From the NCBI GenBank assembly GCA_930989535.1, contig CAKNLK010000001.1:120316-184315 (forward strand): DNA of 64,000 nt, in the 5' to 3' direction. Position 1 is the first letter of the stretch. Each line of letters starts with the position of its first letter. A program made the position numbers and the translations under genes. Below the pieces are notes generated by a model. That model was not told where the DNA came from, did not search any database, and worked only from the letters and a program-made list of their open reading frames with translations. This stretch comes from an uncultured Clostridia bacterium. GTDB lineage: Bacteria; Bacillota; Clostridia; Christensenellales; Borkfalkiaceae. Shown in pieces: positions 61,675 through 64,000 of this stretch.

Positions 61675-62841
61675 TTACCCTCCGAATCCGTTAAATAATT
61701 TATAAAAAAAGCTGTTTTCGCGTTTGGTCGCCAAAGCCATATCCAACAGGCTCAAAAGCGAACTCTGCGACGCTTTGTTGTAGTACGGCAGGTTGGGAGC
61801 AATAATCTCCACGACTTTGTTCAGGCGGTTGGTAAGGTGCTCGCGCGCGCCGCGGATTCCCGTAATGCCCCCGCCCGTCAACAAAATGGGCCTATATTCT
61901 ATATTTCTGTCACCGCAAAGCTCCAAACATTTGTTGATAACTTCGCAGATGAGGTCTAATCCCTCCTTCACTTTCTCCTTCAAAAACTGCATGGGGAGTG
62001 TGTAGGAGCGCATTTTATCGATATACTCGATATTTGTTTTGTCGTCGTCGCGCCCCGAAAGGTTGATTTTACCAATCATTGCCTCGACGATTTCAAACGG
62101 AATGTCGATATCCCCGTCCGCAAACACCTGCGCGGTGACGTGTCCGCCGCCGGCGGAACAGGCGCTTTGATAGGTGATTCCGTTGCCGCAGACGACGCTG
62201 AACGTCATGGAAATTTTATCGATATCCAGGAGAATCGCATATTCGTCGCGCGTTTCCGACGGGATGAGATACAGCGCTTCCGCCAAAGAAGCGGGAAGAA
62301 ACTCGACTTTTTTGACGCCGTATTCCTCCAAAATGTTGCGCAGCGTGCCGATAAAGCGGTCGCTCGCGAGAAAATAGCTCAGATACCCTTCCAGCGAATC
62401 GCTGACCATGCCCACGGGGTCGATGGTGCGGCGCTTGTCCGACGTGACATAGAAAATTGCCGAGCGGCGGATGAGCGTGTAGGCGGGAATCGGTTCGGCG
62501 TAACCGCCGTCGAACAGGGCGGCGACGTCTGCCGCGGTGATGCGGCGCTTGCTTTGAAAACTAATCAGATGCCGCCGGGTGAGCACTTTGCAAAATTCCC
62601 CCGGAACGCCGACGTAGATTTCGCGGATACTGCTGCCCAGGCTTTGCTCCACCGCGTCGAGCGAGGCGGCAATCGCCTGCTGCAGGCCGCGCACGTCGAA
62701 AAACTCCGCTTCCGCAAAGCCGTCGTACGGGTGGGTATGAATCCCCTTGAAAACAAAGGTATTGTTGACTCCCCGTTCCCCGACAAGGACGGTAACGTCT
62801 GCCGAACGCACGTCCAGCACGGCTACGCTTTTGCGGTTCAT
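61675..62841 (-). CDS. ftsA: FtsA-like cell division actin homologue
   Basis: A 388-residue actin-fold ATPase that ties FtsZ to the membrane. The order fits FtsA: VAVLDVRSADVTVLVGE (nucleotide phosphate 1), an SHS2/1C-like insertion (about 80–165), LLDIDKISMTFSVV (phosphate 2), LLTGGGITGIRGAREHL (adenosine loop) and a short C-terminal amphipathic end SFFYKLFNGFGG that could be the membrane-targeting helix. Sequence divergence from classical FtsA is notable. GGAGAG precedes the ATG and a full-consensus promoter lies upstream. It is followed directly by ftsZ. Confidence 0.88.
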   Translation of the reverse strand: MNRKSVAVLDVRSADVTVLVGERGVNNTFVFKGIHTHPYDGFAEAEFFDVRGLQQAIAASLDAVEQSLGSSIREIYVGVPGEFCKVLTRRHLISFQSKRRITAADVAALFDGGYAEPIPAYTLIRRSAIFYVTSDKRRTIDPVGMVSDSLEGYLSYFLASDRFIGTLRNILEEYGVKKVEFLPASLAEALYLIPSETRDEYAILLDIDKISMTFSVVCGNGITYQSACSAGGGHVTAQVFADGDIDIPFEIVEAMIGKINLSGRDDDKTNIEYIDKMRSYTLPMQFLKEKVKEGLDLICEVINKCLELCGDRNIEYRPILLTGGGITGIRGAREHLTNRLNKVVEIIAPNLPYYNKASQSSLLSLLDMALATKRENSFFYKLFNGFGG

Positions 62842-62889
62842 TTTTCTCTCCGTTTTCCTCTTCCGCGAAATATGATTTATACAATCACT

Positions 62890-62918
62890 ATTATATAATA
62901 AAAATTTTTTTATGTCAA
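62890..62918 (-). promoter_or_regulatory. Consensus promoter of ftsA–ftsZ
   Basis: TTGACA (62918–62913), 17-bp AT-rich spacer, TATAAT (62895–62890): perfect consensus. It begins right after the ftsQ terminator. Confidence 0.93.
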
Positions 62919-62925
62919 TAGAAAA

Positions 62926-62957
62926 ACGTTCCCCGAAAGAAATCTTTCGGGGAAACG
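62926..62957 (-). terminator. Intrinsic terminator of ftsQ
   Basis: TTCCCCGAAAG (62929–62939) with CTTTCGGGGAA (62944–62954), extended by CG/CG; TTTTTC follows on the minus strand, 3 bp from the ftsA -35 box. Confidence 0.85.
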
Positions 62958-62977
62958 TGTAGGAAATTTTTGGTATT

Positions 62978-63874
62978 TTACGCTTTTTCCGCCTGCGAAG
63001 GGTCGGGCGGCGTTCCGGGGTTGTAAATGGGCTCGGCTAATTCGAATTTTCCCGTCGAAATGTTGTACACATCAGTGACGTAGATGTACCCGTACACGCG
63101 GCCTTCGTCGCCGAGATAAATCTTATCCCCGCCCTCGCCCGAACTCATTACATACGGGTTTTCGTACATGTCCAAAGCGAGTTTTGCCTTTTCCGACGCG
63201 TTGCGCGCGGGGTCGATAATCTGTATCTGCACCCCCTCCGCCGTTTCCACGATGAACCAGGCATTGGTGAGCCAATCCGAAGCATCATAATCTTCATCCT
63301 GCCCGTAAGTAATGCGGAGGATGTTGCCGCGCATGTCGCGGTCATTGACTTCGGCAATGAATGTTTTCAGCGCGGCGTAAGCGCTGCGGTACTCTTCCGT
63401 TACGGTAAACTGTTCGCCGACCTTCGGTACGTTGAACCCGATGCCCACGACCTCGATGTTTCTGCCGGCGATGTTGTTGTGGTTGTCATTCGCCACGGAC
63501 AGCACGGTACCGTCGTCGCCGACGACGTAGTAGGTATCGTTCAAAACAAAGGTGTACGCCTCGTACTTTTCCTTGACGGAGACGCTGATTTTATTGGGGA
63601 ACGTTTTTTCGATGCCCGTCACTTCCAGATACCCGCCGCCCTCTTCGGCGACGACCTCGCGGATGTTCTCCTCTTCGAAGAACAGGTAATTTTTGCGCAG
63701 GTACTTTTCCTCCAGCTGCTGCTGGATTCGCTCGGACGCAGCGACCATCTGCGGGCTGCCTGCGTCGTACACCACGTCGAACTGCGATATGGAGCAAACG
63801 GCGCTGAACGCAATCAAAAAGACAATTACAAAGACTGCGACCGCACTGCTGATAACAAAAATCCTCTTTTGCAT
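62978..63874 (-). CDS. ftsQ: FtsQ/DivIB-type cell division protein
   Basis: A 298-residue bitopic division protein: short cytoplasmic N-terminus (QKR), one membrane helix (about 5–28), a POTRA domain (about 30–105: FDVVYD..., TGIEKTFPNKISVSVKEK) and a beta domain. The C-terminal tail is Pro/Asp-rich. The upstream gene is outside the window. AAGGAGAAGGG precedes the ATG. Its position before ftsA–ftsZ is standard. Confidence 0.88.
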   Translation of the reverse strand: MQKRIFVISSAVAVFVIVFLIAFSAVCSISQFDVVYDAGSPQMVAASERIQQQLEEKYLRKNYLFFEEENIREVVAEEGGGYLEVTGIEKTFPNKISVSVKEKYEAYTFVLNDTYYVVGDDGTVLSVANDNHNNIAGRNIEVVGIGFNVPKVGEQFTVTEEYRSAYAALKTFIAEVNDRDMRGNILRITYGQDEDYDASDWLTNAWFIVETAEGVQIQIIDPARNASEKAKLALDMYENPYVMSSGEGGDKIYLGDEGRVYGYIYVTDVYNISTGKFELAEPIYNPGTPPDPSQAEKA

Positions 63875-63898
63875 CCCTTCTCCTTTGCATACTTTATT

Positions 63899-63957
63899 TC
63901 ACGCAAAAAGTTTTAAGCTGTTAAAACTTTTTGCCGTGATTCGAGGACAAACCCGAT
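63899..63957 (-). repeat. Hairpin repeat element, copy B
   Basis: A 41-bp hairpin (63899–63939) with arms TCACG and AAAAAGTTTTAA-type runs, a bulged G and a CAGC loop. On the minus strand it is preceded by the CGGGTTT-TCCT flank (63957–63940). It matches copy A (22339–22397) in opposite orientation and lies upstream of ftsQ at the window edge, where the sequence beyond 63957 may be more of the element. Confidence 0.7.
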
Positions 63958-64000
63958 GTTCGCCCGCTTTCGCGGCCTCGGCATCGTGTTTTTCCTCTTT

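Overview
This is chromosomal housekeeping DNA from a low-GC-phylum (Firmicutes/Bacillota) bacterium of the class Clostridia that has a fairly GC-rich genome. The evidence is the clostridial gene orders ispG–[polC position]–rimP–nusA–ylxR–ylxQ–infB–rbfA–nrnA–truB–ribF and ftsK–rimO–pgsA–cinA–recA. It is supported by RNase Y, SpoVG, a B. subtilis-type Fe-S PurF, a YdbC/PC4 protein, strong AGGAGG ribosome sites, TTG and GTG starts, and TTGACA-17-TATAAT promoters. An uncultured gut-type lineage is likely, but I cannot name a species. I see no rRNA, tRNA, CRISPR array, insertion sequence or prophage.

Layout. 1–990 is the 3' end of leuS with its terminator. 1118–4136 (minus) holds a metallo-beta-lactamase-fold hydrolase, dtd, efp and a Xaa-Pro peptidase. 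4198–16036 (minus) is the large translation/RNA operon, which starts with ispG and a polC-derived gene. The promoter and attenuator for rimP onward lie at the end of the polC-derived gene. nrdR and a small orphan follow. 17146–28766 (minus) is a nearly complete de novo purine cluster: purE-C-F-M-N-O-H, then a terminator and repeat-rich spacer, then purD-purL. It uses a separate PurO-type IMP cyclohydrolase and a stand-alone AICAR transformylase; purB sits apart at 41.4–42.8 kb. 28855–30986 has a small membrane protein, a previously unmarked 48-codon gene with its own promoter and terminator, mscL and a HAD phosphatase. 31106–33901 is an ABC importer behind a TM1266-type regulator with a structured leader. 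34.1–39.4 kb holds a Zn-macrodomain hydrolase, an aconitase-family hydratase, an SDR and a ZIP transporter. 39.6–41.2 kb is a minimal two-gene Suf (SufC/SufB-like) system. 42.9–45.4 kb has ydbC, an orphan lipoprotein and rny. 45.6–55.5 kb is the ftsK–rimO–pgsA–cinA–recA–nadE operon. ilvC, a DUF815 ATPase, murC, spoVG and the division genes ftsZ, ftsA and ftsQ end the window.

Most notable. At the normal polC locus sits a 510-residue protein that keeps the PolC N-terminal/OB region and a complete proofreading exonuclease but lacks PHP and polymerase domains. It looks like a replicase reduced to a proofreading subunit. Other points are a complete tiny transcription unit for a 48-residue protein, a hairpin repeat element present twice (about 22.34 and 63.9 kb), two genes predicted to be leaderless with identical promoter-to-ATG spacing, a candidate NusA-operon attenuator, and a structured leader before the TM1266-type gene.
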